A DNA stretch of 64,000 nucleotides from Trogon surrucura (taxonomy: Eukaryota > Chordata > Aves > Trogoniformes > Trogonidae), in contig CM036626.1 in assembly GCA_020746105.1 (NCBI GenBank), positions 21,813,001 through 21,877,000 on the forward strand, in the 5' to 3' direction. The position numbers and the translations under genes were made by a program. This document shows, piece after piece, positions 12,801-23,310 of this stretch (positions are counted from its first letter, which is position 1; each line of letters begins with the position of its first letter). The notes under the pieces are model-generated. The model was not told where the DNA came from. It saw only the letters and a program-made list of their open reading frames with translations, and ran no database searches.

Positions 12801-14046
12801 CTGGAAGAAGGAAATACAGAACTTTTAAAGGGGCGTTCTTCTGGATGCAGTGCAACACTCTTACTAGCATATCTTCTCTCTGTACCATATATGTAAACTA
12901 TTCCACAATACACCCATATTGAAAATACGCCATTTTCCACAGATTACCATTGCAGCATCAACGTAGTAGAAAATACTTCAAGATACCTTGATTTACTGGA
13001 GAAAACTTGGGCTTTCTGCAATTTACAAGGGGAAAATAAATCTGAAAACTGCTAAAAAAAACAAGGTACCCGGATTCTTTTCAAAGTTAAGGACGTCTGA
13101 ACGCCGCTGAGTCGCAGGCAGGCTGTAACACCGGGTACTGCAGAGAACTTCCAGTGCTCCCCACCACAAACACACCGTTTTCAATGGTGAGAGTTTTGCC
13201 AAGCTAAACTACATCTCATTGCCAAACTACCAGGTCATCCTTCGTGTAAGGAAGGGGAAGTGCTATAGCTTCTAAACGAAACAATTATAGGCATTTATTT
13301 TAACATGAGAAAAAGAAAAGTACTTCCCCCTAACCTGACTGTGAGTAATTCGCTTCGCTGCCGCGTTCCAGCAGATATCAGCCTCGCGCAGACAGCAGCA
13401 CGGAAAAGTTCAGCTCACTACACTTAACGCGCTCTGCCACGCAGCTTTGCATTTTGTTCTGCCCTCCAGATGTTACGAAAGATATTTAAATGAAGAATTG
13501 TAGGAATAGGTGGCACTAAAGTGCATTAATCCAAACGCCATGTGTTTGTGCTGCCAGAAGGTTGCAACCGTAACTGCACGAGGAAAGGTTGCTGCACAGC
13601 AAATAATACATATGGTTGAATTATGACTGGTCTCAAACTCTGAAGGAGAAAACTCTTCTCTAAGGACATTATTCAATAGTTTTTGGCCCCTCAGCTAAGG
13701 TGCAAGCAGATTTTGACAGCCCACAGGGCCCACAAGGTCATTCTCCAGTCTTACGTTTCCTGGGAACGATATGTGAAGACCAAACCATTCACTCAGGATT
13801 TGTTTGAGCCCACCTCCTCTGGCCCTATGTGTCTGCCCTCATGTGTCAGGTGAATGCCAAGTCAGGCTCAAATGGAATCTCAGGGCTAAGACCCGCTCCC
13901 ATAGCGGCCACCCCTGCACTCCCTGGAATGCAGGACAGGGTTCATTTATATCCCATACGTTAACTCTAAACTCCACAAAGCCACAGGATAGCGGGAAGAA
14001 CAACTACACCAATCCTTTTCTGAGTTGCCTCACTGGTTGCCACTTG

Positions 14047-14104
14047 AGCAATTTTTATTAAAACTGTGGTTTCTGGACAATTTTTATTAAAACTCTGGTA
14101 AATT
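14047..14104 (+). repeat. Tandem duplication, about 29 bp x 2
   Basis: The segment 'caatttttattaaaactgtg' recurs after 29 bp as 'caatttttattaaaactctg'. It sits just before the CR1 cluster in RAD18 intron 2. Confidence 0.8.
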
Positions 14105-14242
14105 TAAACTGCAACCACCGAGTCAATTGCAATGTATTAACGGAACCTTCATAAAACACATCAATCACAAGGGAGGAGGCACAGATTTGCAATGAAAAGG
14201 AAGTAACGGTTTGTGTTCACCTCTACGAACTGAGTGAGCAGG

Positions 14243-15225
14243 ATCACAGAATCATGGAATCGTTAAGGTTGGAAAAGACCTCTGAGATCATCTAGTCCAA
14301 CTGTCAACCCAACAACAGCGTGACCACTAAACCATGTCCCAAAGTACCACCTTTTCTGAACACCTCCAGGGATGGCGATTCCACCCTGGGCAGCCTGTTC
14401 CAGTGCCTCACCACTCTTTCTGTAAAGAAATTCTTCCTAATATCTAATATAAACCTCCCCTGGCACACCTGAGCCCATTAAAGCTATGAGGGTGATCAAG
14501 GGACTTGAACATCTCTGCTGTGAAGAGAGACTGAGAGAACTGGGGCTGTTTAGTCCTGAAAGGAGACGGCTGAGAGGGGACCTTATTAATGGATAGAAAT
14601 ATCTGAGGGGTGGGGGTCAAGGGGAAGGGGACAGTCTCTTCTCAGTGGTGCCCAGCAATAGAACAAGGAATAATGGGTTTAAGTTAGAACATGGGAAGTT
14701 CCCCCTCAGTGTGAGGAGAAGCTTCTCCCCTGTGCGGGTGCCGGAGCCCTGGCCCAGGCTGCCCAGAGAGGGTGTGGAGTCTCCTGCTCTGGAGACTTTC
14801 CAACCCGCCTGGACGCGTTCCTGTGGGGCTGCCCTGGGTGACCCTGCTCTGGCAGGGGGTGGCACTGGGTGATCTCTGGAAGGCCCTTCCAGCCCCAACA
14901 TCCTGCGACTCTGTGATTTCCTCTCGTCCTATTCTTTGCTACCTGGGAGAAGAGACTGACCCCCCCCCTCGCTGCCCCCTCCTGCCGGGGAGCTGCAGAA
15001 AGCAAGCAGCTCTCCCCTCAGCCTCCTCTTCTCCAGCTGAACAGCCCCAGCTCCCTCAGCTGCTCCTCATCACACTTGGTCTCCAGACCCTTCCCCAGCT
15101 CCGCTGCCCTTCTCTGGACCCACGCCAGCACCTCCCTGTTTCTCTTGTTTTGAGGCCCCCAAACCTGATGTCAGTGCTCAAGCTGTGGCCTCACCGGTGC
15201 GGGGCACAGGGGCATGACCACCTCC
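14243..15225 (-). mobile_element. CR1 LINE, interrupted by a second CR1
   Basis: Inverted CR1. It starts with the 3' end 'atcacagaatcatggaatcg' and reads through 'aaagacctctgagatcatct' to 'ctaatataaacctcccctgg' at about 14465. It resumes at about 14920 with 'ctctcgtcctattctttgct', then 'cctcagcctcctcttctcc' and 'cttctctggacccacgccag', and fades at about 15225. The two halves are consecutive parts of the same CR1 consensus, so the middle is a later insertion. It lies in the same orientation as RAD18, ending about 90 bp from exon 2. Confidence 0.88.
14471..14919 (+). mobile_element. CR1 LINE nested inside another CR1
   Basis: About 450 bp of forward CR1: 'gagagaactggggctgttta', 'gagaggggaccttattaatg', 'gcccaggctgcccagagagg', 'gcactgggtgatctctggaa' and the tail 'tcctgcgactctgtgattt'. 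It splits the surrounding inverted CR1 and is better preserved. It is closely similar, in the opposite orientation, to the copy at 36.57-36.84 kb. Confidence 0.9.
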
Positions 15226-15316
15226 CCGGCCCCGCTACTTCTGCTCCCGGCTCGGCTGCCTCTGCCCTCCCTGTCCCCCCCCGGCACGGGACGAGTCCCG
15301 CAAGAGCCGTACTCAC

Positions 15317-15398
15317 AGTTGTGCGAACACTGCGGGATGATCATCGCGACGCTGAAGTAATCGAAGCAGATCCCGCACCGCAGCAAGTCATCCACCGC
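15317..15398 (-). CDS. RAD18: RAD18 exon 2 (first half of RING finger)
   Basis: Codes for residues 16-42 plus one base of the next codon. It begins AVDDLLRCGICFDYF and ends PQCSHN. It carries the RING ligands C23, C26, C39 and H41. The acceptor is CAG at 15401-15399 and the donor GTGAGT at 15316-15311. The CpG-rich surroundings show that it lies inside the promoter island. Intron 1 is only 362 bp. Confidence 0.95.
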
Positions 15399-15760
15399 CT
15401 GCCCGGGGAAGCCGAGGTCACCGAAGGGCTCAGGGCGGGCACCGCAGCCACCGGCACCCGCTGCCAGCCCGGGGCCTCCCCCGAGCCGGCAGCCGGCGCG
15501 GAATCCCCGCTTCGGGCGAGGGGCTGAGCCGGCGGCAGCGGGGCCGCGGAGGCGCACAAGGCCCGGAGGAGCGGGCTGGGCCTGGCCCGGCCCTGGTGTC
15601 GCGGCCGGGGAGAGCGGCGGCCCCGTCCTCCCCGCAGGTGGGAGCGGGCCGCGGTGCGGGCTCCCCAGCCGCCCGCCCCCCTTCCCTCCTTCCCTCCATC
15701 CCTCCCCGCGCCGCCCTCCTCCCGCCGCGCCCGCAGCAGGCCCCGCCGCGCCCCACGCAC

Positions 15761-15805
15761 CTTCAGCGCGGACAGGCTCGGCGGCCACGGCGGCTCCTGC
15801 GCCAT
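15761..15805 (-). CDS. RAD18: RAD18 coding exon 1 (start codon)
   Basis: Codes for residues 1-15, MAQEPPWPPSLSALK. The ATG is at 15805-15803 on the minus strand. The exon ends on a codon border at a GTGCGT donor (15760-15755). Human RAD18 also has a short, proline- and tryptophan-containing leader before the RING that ends in lysine, which supports both the start and the splice site. The 5' UTR extends upstream into the CpG island; its cap site cannot be seen. Confidence 0.88.
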
Positions 15806-15829
15806 GGCGGGCCCGGCCCTCGCCTCACG

Positions 15830-15862
15830 CCCGTCCCGTCCCGTCCCGTCCCGTCCCGTCCC
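15830..15862 (-). repeat. (GGGAC)n repeat with G-quadruplex pattern
   Basis: Seven runs of CCC on the plus strand, spaced by GT every five bases, so seven GGG runs spaced by AC on the RAD18 sense strand. It lies 25 bp upstream of the start codon, so probably in the 5' UTR. This meets the usual rule for a G-quadruplex (four or more G3 tracts with short loops). It is also a pentanucleotide microsatellite and may vary in length. Confidence 0.85.
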
Positions 15863-15978
15863 GGCGGGCAGGGGCGCGGAGCGGAGCGGGCGGCAGCGAG
15901 CCCGAGGCGCCGCGGCGGGGAGTCCGAATCCCCCGCGCTGAGCCCCGCGCGCCGCCGCCCGCTTCCGCCCGCGCGGGG

Positions 15979-15997
15979 GCTGCCGGGAGCCGTAGTC
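15979..15997 (-). promoter_or_regulatory. ZNF143/THAP11-type promoter element
   Basis: On the minus strand this reads ACTACGGCTCCCGGCAGCC. It matches the core of the known ACTACAATTCCC-type element (ACTACR, two bases, TCCC) bound by ZNF143 in many TATA-less housekeeping promoters. It lies about 175 bp upstream of the RAD18 ATG and in gene orientation. Binding itself is inferred. Confidence 0.6.
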
Positions 15998-16561
15998 CGG
16001 GCCGGGCCTGCAGGGCCCCCCCCCGCCGGCAGCGCCGGTACCGGCGGGCACCGGGCATCGGGGCAGATTTCCGCACCCGGAGGGCTGTGAAGCACGGGGG
16101 GCTCAGGGCAGTGGTGGAGTCCCATCGGTGGGGTTGTCTGGGGCACGTCGGTGTGGCGCTCGGGGTGGGTTTGGCAGAGCTGGGCTGACGGTTGGGCTCC
16201 TAAAGGCCCTAAAGGCCTTTCCCAACAAACGGTTCTCTGGTATTCGAATATCAAACACCTTCCTCTCCCCTTTGTCATGTGTGAGCCACCCCCCACACTC
16301 AGACACCCCCAGAGCCACTAAAATGACGGCACCGCTTGCTGTGCATCCGTCACGGCTGAGCTCCCGCGGGCAGCTCGGGGATGCTCCACGCGTGAAAAGT
16401 CATTTCATCATCATCGTGGCCGGGCTTCGCAAATGAAGGGAATATAGGAAGGGCCCTGCCCACACTTGCGGCAAGCCACTGGTGGCTAAAAAGGCCGATG
16501 GGGGATAGGCAAGTCCGGTTGCAAAAGGCACAGCAGAAAAGTCATTTACTCAGGTAACAAA

Positions 16562-17050
16562 TCACAGAATCACAGAATGTCAGGGATTGGAAGGGACCTC
16601 GAAAGATCATCAAGTCCAATCCCCCTGCCAGAGCAGGAACGCCTCGATAATGCTGCACAGGAACGTGTCCAGGCAGGTCTTGAATGTCTCCAGAGGAGGA
16701 GACTCCACACCCTCCCTGGGCAGCCTGTGCCAGGGCTCCGTCACCCTCACTGAGAAGAAGTTTCTTCTCGAGTTTAAGCGGAACCTCTTATGTTCCAGTT
16801 TCAGCCCATTACCCCTTGTCCTATCAGTGGTTGTCACTGAGAAGAGCCTGGTTCCATCCTCGTGACACTCACCCTTTATATATTTGTAAACATTAATGAG
16901 GTCACCCCTCAGCCTCCTCTTCTCCAAACTAAAGAGCCCCAGCTCCCTCAGCCTTTCCTCATCAGGGAGATGCTCCACTCCCTTCATCATCCCAGTTGCC
17001 CTGTGACAAATGACACAGGTCATTGAGTGATCCCGTAAGCTAGGTGCAAG
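16562..17050 (-). mobile_element. CR1 LINE, about 490 bp, inverted
   Basis: Begins with the 3' end 'cacagaatcacagaatgtca' and reads back through 'ggaagggacctcgaaagatc', 'gactccacaccctccctggg', 'cctcagcctcctcttctcca' to 'catcatcccagttgccctg'. It lies about 750 bp upstream of the RAD18 start codon, outside the CpG island. A minus-strand frame (16610-17080) is the remnant of CR1 sequence, not a gene. Confidence 0.93.
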
Positions 17051-17814
17051 AGTCTCCACTTGTCTCTTCCAGAAGTTCACCTAGAAAACATCTAAGAAGC
17101 TGCATCAAGGACACTGGGAAAAACAGTCCCCTCGCTCACTCCCCTTCCACGATTAACACCCTCCACCACCTCGCAGCCAGCCCTGCTTTCTGCTGATGTT
17201 CCTCCCAGAGGTGTGCGTCAGCCCTTTGCTATGGGAACCACCCTCTGCGCACAGGACCGCAGGGTTGCCGTGGAAACAGGCATCATCACCATCACCTCTG
17301 TCCTGGGCACCGCCAGGTCCTGCTCCTTGATTTCCACAGAGGGACATCACATGACCCAGGCTAAAAATACACAACCTCATGGATGAAAACACCAAAAAAA
17401 CAAGGGCAGCTGGCAATGGCTGTGGCTGGGTACTGCCCGCAGGGCTTCAGGAGGTTTCAAAATTGCCTGCGGGTTTGGGGGAACTTACAGCACATTGCTG
17501 GAGTCACGCAGGCTAGAACCGCAAAACAAATTGCGCTGTCCCTGTGCCGTTCCCTTCGCTTCCTTCATTCTGCAGGTTTGCTCTGAGCACTTCACTTTTA
17601 TAGCTGCTAATGGCTCAAGCGTGTTGTTACCTGAGAACCGTAGGCACACGTGCCTGATTTTCCCTGGGAGACGAGGTTTTGTAACAGTGTCATTTCCACA
17701 GTCTTACTCCCAATTTGTGCTAGTCTGATTTTTGAGTCAAATAAAGCGAAGCTCCATGAAGTGGCACTCAATAATTCTTATATATGTACACATTTAAAGG
17801 GTACTCCATGACCC

Positions 17815-17887
17815 ACGTGATGGAGAAGGTCAGAAGAAATGATCCTAATGGTCTCTGCTGGCCTTACGCATTATGAATCTCTGAGTT
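17815..17887 (+). mobile_element. Possible ancient amniote interspersed repeat
   Basis: The segment 'atggtctctgctggccttac' followed by 'attatgaatctctgag' resembles the 3' end of old reptile/bird repeats that read '...tctggccttaaaatctatgaatct'. The family is not certain; short and diverged. Confidence 0.35.
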
Positions 17888-20800
17888 TGTATATCTGAAT
17901 GGATCCAATTACTGTCTGACACTTGCTGAAAGCGCTACAATTTACAGAATAATTTAATTGCCACTTAAGTGCCCACTCTTTTCACCTTAAGGAATCTGTT
18001 TCTGCTTTCTGTGAGCTGTAGAAAATTAACGTATCAGACTCTTGTGGTTCTTTTCCAGTTTTCTGTTCTTTTCCCTCGCACACTCAGCAGACCTCACTCC
18101 AGGTTCACACGCTTTCTGACGTGAGCTTATTGGTTGGCAATTAACTCGTCCTCAGGATTGGCACAAGGGTTTAATTACTACAGCAACAGTTATTTTTCAT
18201 TTGGGTAGGTCGACAGGTACCCCATGGAGGTGCAGGGATGGTGCAGAAGCAGCAAAGGACGTTTCGGTCGGAGCTTTGTCCGATGGAGCCGGGGATGCCC
18301 CCCCAGCCTCGGTGGCTGACGGACCGTGGTTATTTGTGAGTGTTTTCCCCGCGGGGCACAGTCCCACGGGCCACCCCGCAGCAGCTCTGCCACCACAGGG
18401 AGAGGCACTGGGGAGCTTCTCACCCCCTGAGCCATACCAGACCTCCACACCAGGACAACTTGGTCGGGCGAAACGCTCCCGCCTGCTCGATCGGAGCCAG
18501 CAATGAGCACGACGGGTCCCAGAGCAGAGATTTAAACCCAAGAACTCCTGCGGAGTGAGGACAGTTCTCCTCCTCCTTAGGAATGCTTCCCACTGTTTTA
18601 TTGGCACATTGGGCTTTGGTGTAGCAGTACTAAACTGGTTTATTTTGCTGAACTACCAAGTTACAATTTGTTGTTACACACAGAACACCAAAACAGACAA
18701 CACATACCCTCCTCCCAAACCCCTGAAATATTCATTAAGCTAAAGTAGCCGTAGGTACCAACCTGCATTTCTGTAAGCTTATTGCCCTGTTCTGTTAGCA
18801 GGGGGAAATGTATGGGAACACTTAGTAGGAGGCAGAGTAGCCTGGCATAAAGCAAATCTTCAAGAGCTACTTATTTTCATACGTACTGTTGAGAGAAAGA
18901 AAATATTTAAGTGGAGTTTTACACAGTTCCCAGCTGGCTGCCCACAACTTGATAACATTAAAAGTGTTTGCTCCCCAGTGGTGCTCCAGCTCCCGTGCTG
19001 CGTACAGAGCTGCTGTTTTTCTCCCTGCTCTGACAGACAAACAGCTCCTCTTCAGCTGCCCTCGGTAGATCACTCTTAAAGCAAAGTCCTCCCCCAAGGT
19101 CTGCCTGTCATCTGTGCGTGTCACTGGACATCATCTGTGATAGAGACACAAATGCACCATGGAAACAGGCCTCTGGGACATGCGCATGTAGATTGGATGA
19201 AAATCTGCAGAACATACTGTACTTCCAAAAAAAAAAAGAAAAAATCAAACCCCAAACCATAGAGCATTTTGAATTGATTGTCTCTAAATGTTTTCAGAGA
19301 TTCCTTAATATTTAAAGCAGTGGAAAGTTTCTCGTCATGTCATTCCCAACTAGAGAAGAGCCTGAATACCATGAGCAAGATTGTTCAAAAACATTCAGAA
19401 TTGACCTAGCCCTGCCCTTAAGTTAAAGTTGGCAGTAATTTATTGATTTCTACAGGACTAAATTTAGTCTGATGTTGAGAATTTTAGAAAAGGACAGTCC
19501 CACCATGAAGGACTGACTCGAGATGAGAGCATACAAGGTGCCTGTCAAAGCAATCCTTCCAATGGCCATCTGAATTAAATATTCACCGTGCCAACTGAAA
19601 TAACAGCATTTCAGATCTCACATCCACCAGTGCCCACAGCCCCAACAGCCCGTCACACGAGCACAAGCTAACCGAGACAAGGTTTGGCCCAGAAATACAG
19701 TTAAGACCCACCCAGAAATACAGCTAAGACTCATCCAAAGAGCTCTGCTCACTCTTTGCCGGGTGGAAGCGAAGGAGCAGTGTCGGTGAGAGCCCGCAGC
19801 CGCACGGCACAGCCCGTGGGTGAGCCATGGGCGTGCGAGCAGGGTTGGCACCCCAGCGGAAGCTTCAGCCGAGTGTCAAAGGGTACTTACGTGGCAGCTA
19901 GCACATGGACTGGCACCATCTTTTTGTAATAAATAGTTTCTGCTAAAAAAAAATACCACCTGAACACACCAGCAATTTGTATTTCGTCGTGTTTCTACTT
20001 GCAAAGTTTTTGAAGCAGTCGGGATTATGAGCTACGAATGTATATTTGTATATTTAACCAATACCTACAGCCCTTGTCATTTAGCCAGTCAGGGGGGTTC
20101 AGACAGGGGTGTTTATAAACCAGGTCCTTGCTGGAGGTAGAGGGTGTATTTGCAATCTCCAGCAAGATGTTTCTACCCCAGTTTTATGCTTCAAGTAAAA
20201 TGTAATCTAGCTGTGACATTTATTGCGTTAGTAACTGGTAGCACTAAACATGTCGTTTTTCCTTCAGGAATCTGTTTGCCTCTAAATCAGACCTTTCGGC
20301 GTGACTGAAGCAAAAGAAAACACATCCCAAGCGCAGGGCAGCCTTCTGGAGGGAGAAACCAGGAGCCTGTCCCTGCGGGCTCTGGGTGGGGATGGGGTCC
20401 AGCACAGGCACCACAGGGAAGCTCCCAGGAGCAAGCTCGGCGTGAACCGAGCTCGAGAGGGACTCGCTGCTCATCTTCTGGTTTTGGGTGGTGTTTGGGG
20501 AGAAGCTGTCTGCTCGCACCGCAGCGTCAGAGTCAGGAGTCGGCAGAGTAACCGGCTGAGATCCGCAGGGGAATTTCAGTTCCCTCTTTCAGAGCATGCT
20601 ATTAGCGCTTCCTAAAAGGTCTCCTGTTAGAGTTTTATATGGAAAGAAGTTCGTAAAGCTGGGATCAAAAGTCTCTCTAGAGCACACTCAATTTAGCTGC
20701 CTTAATCTTCTGGTAATAGTCACTATTTCCCACGTAGTCAATAGGTGTTGTTAAACGACATTTAGAAAAAAATTCCTACAGACAGCAAGAAGCTGAAAAG

Positions 20801-22659
20801 TTTAAATGAGACCTATAAACTGCTTTACTGAAAAGTTCACTCTGGAAGTGCGGTATTATTTTACAAAGCTAAATCTCTCTCTCCTTTCACAGAGCACAGC
20901 AGGGCATTAGGATTGGCCTGGGATGGAGTAAGAACGAAACTTGGTTCTTCCTCCGCACATCCCCAAGGGGGACAAACACTCTTCTGTGACTTTCCCAAGA
21001 TCTGGAGCAGACCACGGCACATCAACACCTTGCAAGGCCAGGACATAAATATTTGAAGTACTCTGCTACTATCCATGTATTCATCCTCTTAATATTCCTG
21101 CAACAGAGACGGCATTTTGTGTTTTCACAGGCAGGAAAACTGGGACATTCCGACGCTCCCTGTCAGCATCTAATTCCTAGCAAATGTCTAGCGCTTGTGC
21201 CAAAGTTCTGCTTTCTGAGACAAGAAGAGCTATCAGAAATAGGAAATTTTATCGTTTCTCCCCTTCTTACTTCGAAGCACAATCTGAATCAGTTCATTAA
21301 AAATAACGGCGTTAGTCTAACAAGGTTACACAGAATTGTTTTCTCTCACATCCTCTGTAAAGACACTTCAGAAAGGTAACATTTCTGCCTCAAGGGTTTT
21401 TCACAGCAGTGAGATGATGCAGTTTCAGTACTAGGACCAGACACTGTCAGTCCGGCAGGGATGCTCAGCGCGTGGGATCCGTGACCAGGGCGCGTGGAAT
21501 GGGTCAGCCTGGGCGGGCGGGCGTTATGCCAGCGCCTGGCTTGCCAGCACCGTAAGAACAGGACCTGCTGTCCAGCACGCGTGCCCTCCAGCTGCCCAGT
21601 ATCGCAGCTGAGAACAGCAGGTAACGGAGAACAGCACGGAATAAAATGTGCCTACATCGGTACGAAAGGCTCTGCACGATCTTTTTAATTAGAGAAAGCA
21701 AAGGCAAAACAAACAAAAAAACAAATACATAAATAGCAAATCTGGAGGTTGATGCGAATTACTGTGAGTTTGAGGTGCCTTGTCCTTAGCAAACAGAAAA
21801 TGAGCTCACGTGGTGCTTTTCATCCGGGAAAGAACACCAGGCTGTAGCACGACCGTGGCACAAGCAGCCAAACCCAGGACCGACCGCGCGGCACGGGGGA
21901 GTCGGAGGAGCCAGTTGTGCCGGCGAGGGGAGAGCCGGGAACATTTTCCATTAACGGTGTTTCTGGCAGCCCAGCAAAGTGCGAGGGCATGGACCGCACG
22001 GAGCACAGAACGGCCTCCAGCTCTGCAGGCATTTCTCAAATGCCGACCTCCTGGTTTCTAACCAAGTGATTTATTAAATGCCTCTGCAAATTAACAGAAG
22101 GCTTGCAATGCGCTAATACAGTAGACCAAAAATGACAAGCCTTTACACTGAATGTGTACAGCTTCTAATATCTGATTAAATAGTTTAGTCCTTCCTACAC
22201 CACCTGCTTGGCAAAGGGACGATGACCAAACAAGCTGCTTAGCGTGCGGGGACAGAGATGGCAAGCAAACGCTGCTGTCTGCTCCTACCATCGCTCCGGT
22301 GTCCTCAGAAGGTGCAATCAAGCTTGGAGGCCACGGGGCAGAGTGGAAAGTTAAACTTTGTGAATGCTACTTACTTGCTTCCCTGCCCGGGCTGTCAGGA
22401 GAGACTTCTGTCCTACACCTTTGATGCTTTTTGGTTCGGCACACTAACCTGACAAAAATCACTGTGTTCTGCGTGCTTCATCCTCAGAGAACCGTGCAGG
22501 TGGAGCCCGGGCACCCGAACACGTTTTATTCTGTGCTTCCATCATTTCCTCGGAGAGCTGTGAACTCGGCAAGTCAGAGCATCGGGAACAAACAGAATCA
22601 CCAGGCAGCAGCGATCCACGGCGCCCAGTCTGGAGCACCAGCATCGGGGGCGTTTTGCA

Positions 22660-22920
22660 CAACGAGGCACTTTATAAAGGAGATGGCATCGCGCGCCAAG
22701 ATGCTTTATGGCTGCTTTTACAAAATCCAATTTCAACTGCAATTCATCTCTGGTGGCAGTTTACAAATCGATGATCGGCATTTCCAGCTGAAACTGGGGT
22801 GCTGGCCAGCCCTGCCGCCTATGTTATTTTTACAAACACGCACAGATCACTGCGAGATTCAAAGACAACAGGCAGCCGAGGCCGATTTGGAGGCGCTATT
22901 ATTTTTCAGCGTGTTGTGAG
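22660..22920. promoter_or_regulatory. Candidate conserved noncoding element
   Basis: Unique, non-repetitive block with dense AT-rich transcription-factor-like words (TTTACAAATCGATG, TATTTTTACAAACA, a fork-head-like core) and no stop-free coding resemblance. Called from texture only; conservation could not be measured here. Confidence 0.25.
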
Positions 22921-23074
22921 GTGCTGGCCGCAGTGCACCCCACGACACTGCGGGACATGCTAATACATGCTAATAACCTTTCATTAGTCAAAACGTTCAC
23001 AGCCCGTGTGCTGAAACTCATTTGTCCCCCCCAGCAGAGGTCACACAGGCAGGTAACACCGCATCAAGCCTCAG

Positions 23075-23310
23075 TCATAGAATCACAGAATCGTTAAGGT
23101 TGGAAAAGACCTCCAAGATCGCCAGGTCCATCCTTCAACCCAACACCACCACGACCCCTAAACCATGTCCCCAGGTGCCACGTCCGCACATTTTTTTAAC
23201 ACCTCCAGGGATGGGGACTCCTGGGCAGCCTGTGCCTCACCACTCTTTCAGTAAAGATATTTTCCCTAATGTCCAGTCTAAACCTCAGCTCCCTTCTGCT
23301 TCTATCTACC
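23075..23310 (-). mobile_element. CR1 LINE, truncated, inverted
   Basis: Starts 'tcatagaatcacagaatcgt', then 'aaggttggaaaagacctcca', 'ctaaaccatgtccccaggtg' and 'cctccagggatggggactcc', ending near 'cccttctgct'. Typical avian CR1 3' region in reverse. Confidence 0.93.

Larger units (their letters stand above)
12801..15316 (-). other. RAD18: RAD18 intron 2
   Basis: 2.5 kb intron. The half nearest exon 2 is filled by a CR1 element interrupted by a second CR1 (14243 to about 15225), stopping about 90 bp from the exon 2 donor. The other half is unique sequence with a 29-bp tandem duplication near 14047. Confidence 0.8.
2030..15805 (-). other. RAD18: RAD18 gene, 5' part (exons 1-7); E3 ubiquitin ligase
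   Basis: Gene-level entry. RAD18 is the nuclear E3 ligase that, with the E2 RAD6 (UBE2A/B), monoubiquitinates PCNA at stalled forks and so starts translesion synthesis. Seven exons on the minus strand join in frame into 300 codons plus one base. Visible in order: a C3HC4 RING at residues 23-61, a serine-rich linker, a UBZ4 ubiquitin-binding zinc finger (C208, C211, H223, C227) and a SAP DNA-binding motif at about 250-285. Sequence and spacing match human RAD18 closely from memory of the family. The RAD6-binding region and C-terminus are not in the window; no further exon was recognised in positions 1-2029, so they should lie past the left edge. The start codon sits in a CpG island. The right-hand neighbour is SRGAP3 in the same orientation, as in human. 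Identification is very secure; the exact N-terminus (MAQEPPWPPSLSALK) is lineage-specific but aligns in length with the human one. Confidence 0.96.
15190..16100 (-). promoter_or_regulatory. RAD18: CpG island promoter of RAD18
   Basis: About 900 bp that is very rich in G, C and CpG, covering RAD18 exons 1 and 2 and about 300 bp upstream of the ATG. No TATA box is seen, as usual for housekeeping repair genes. It contains a ZNF143-like site and a (GGGAC)n tract, listed separately. Whether it also drives transcription to the right cannot be told from sequence; no plus-strand gene was recognised. Confidence 0.85.
17100..23070. other. Intergenic, RAD18-SRGAP3, part 1
   Basis: About 6 kb without a convincing gene. 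A GC-rich stretch at 18.2-18.55 kb has open frames on both strands but no family resemblance or codon signature. The block 22660-22920 is listed as a possible conserved element. Confidence 0.7.

Noticed and set aside
14772-15527. 251-codon plus-strand open frame
   Set aside because: Made of CR1 sequence in two orientations followed by the antisense of RAD18 exon 2 and the CpG island. Not a gene.
15171-16296. Long overlapping frames on both strands in the CpG island
   Set aside because: GC-rich sequence has few stops. Only the short segments for RAD18 exons 1 and 2 fit splice sites and homology.
16610-17080. 156-codon minus-strand frame upstream of RAD18
   Set aside because: Lies almost fully inside a CR1 element and reads its 3' region, which is not coding.
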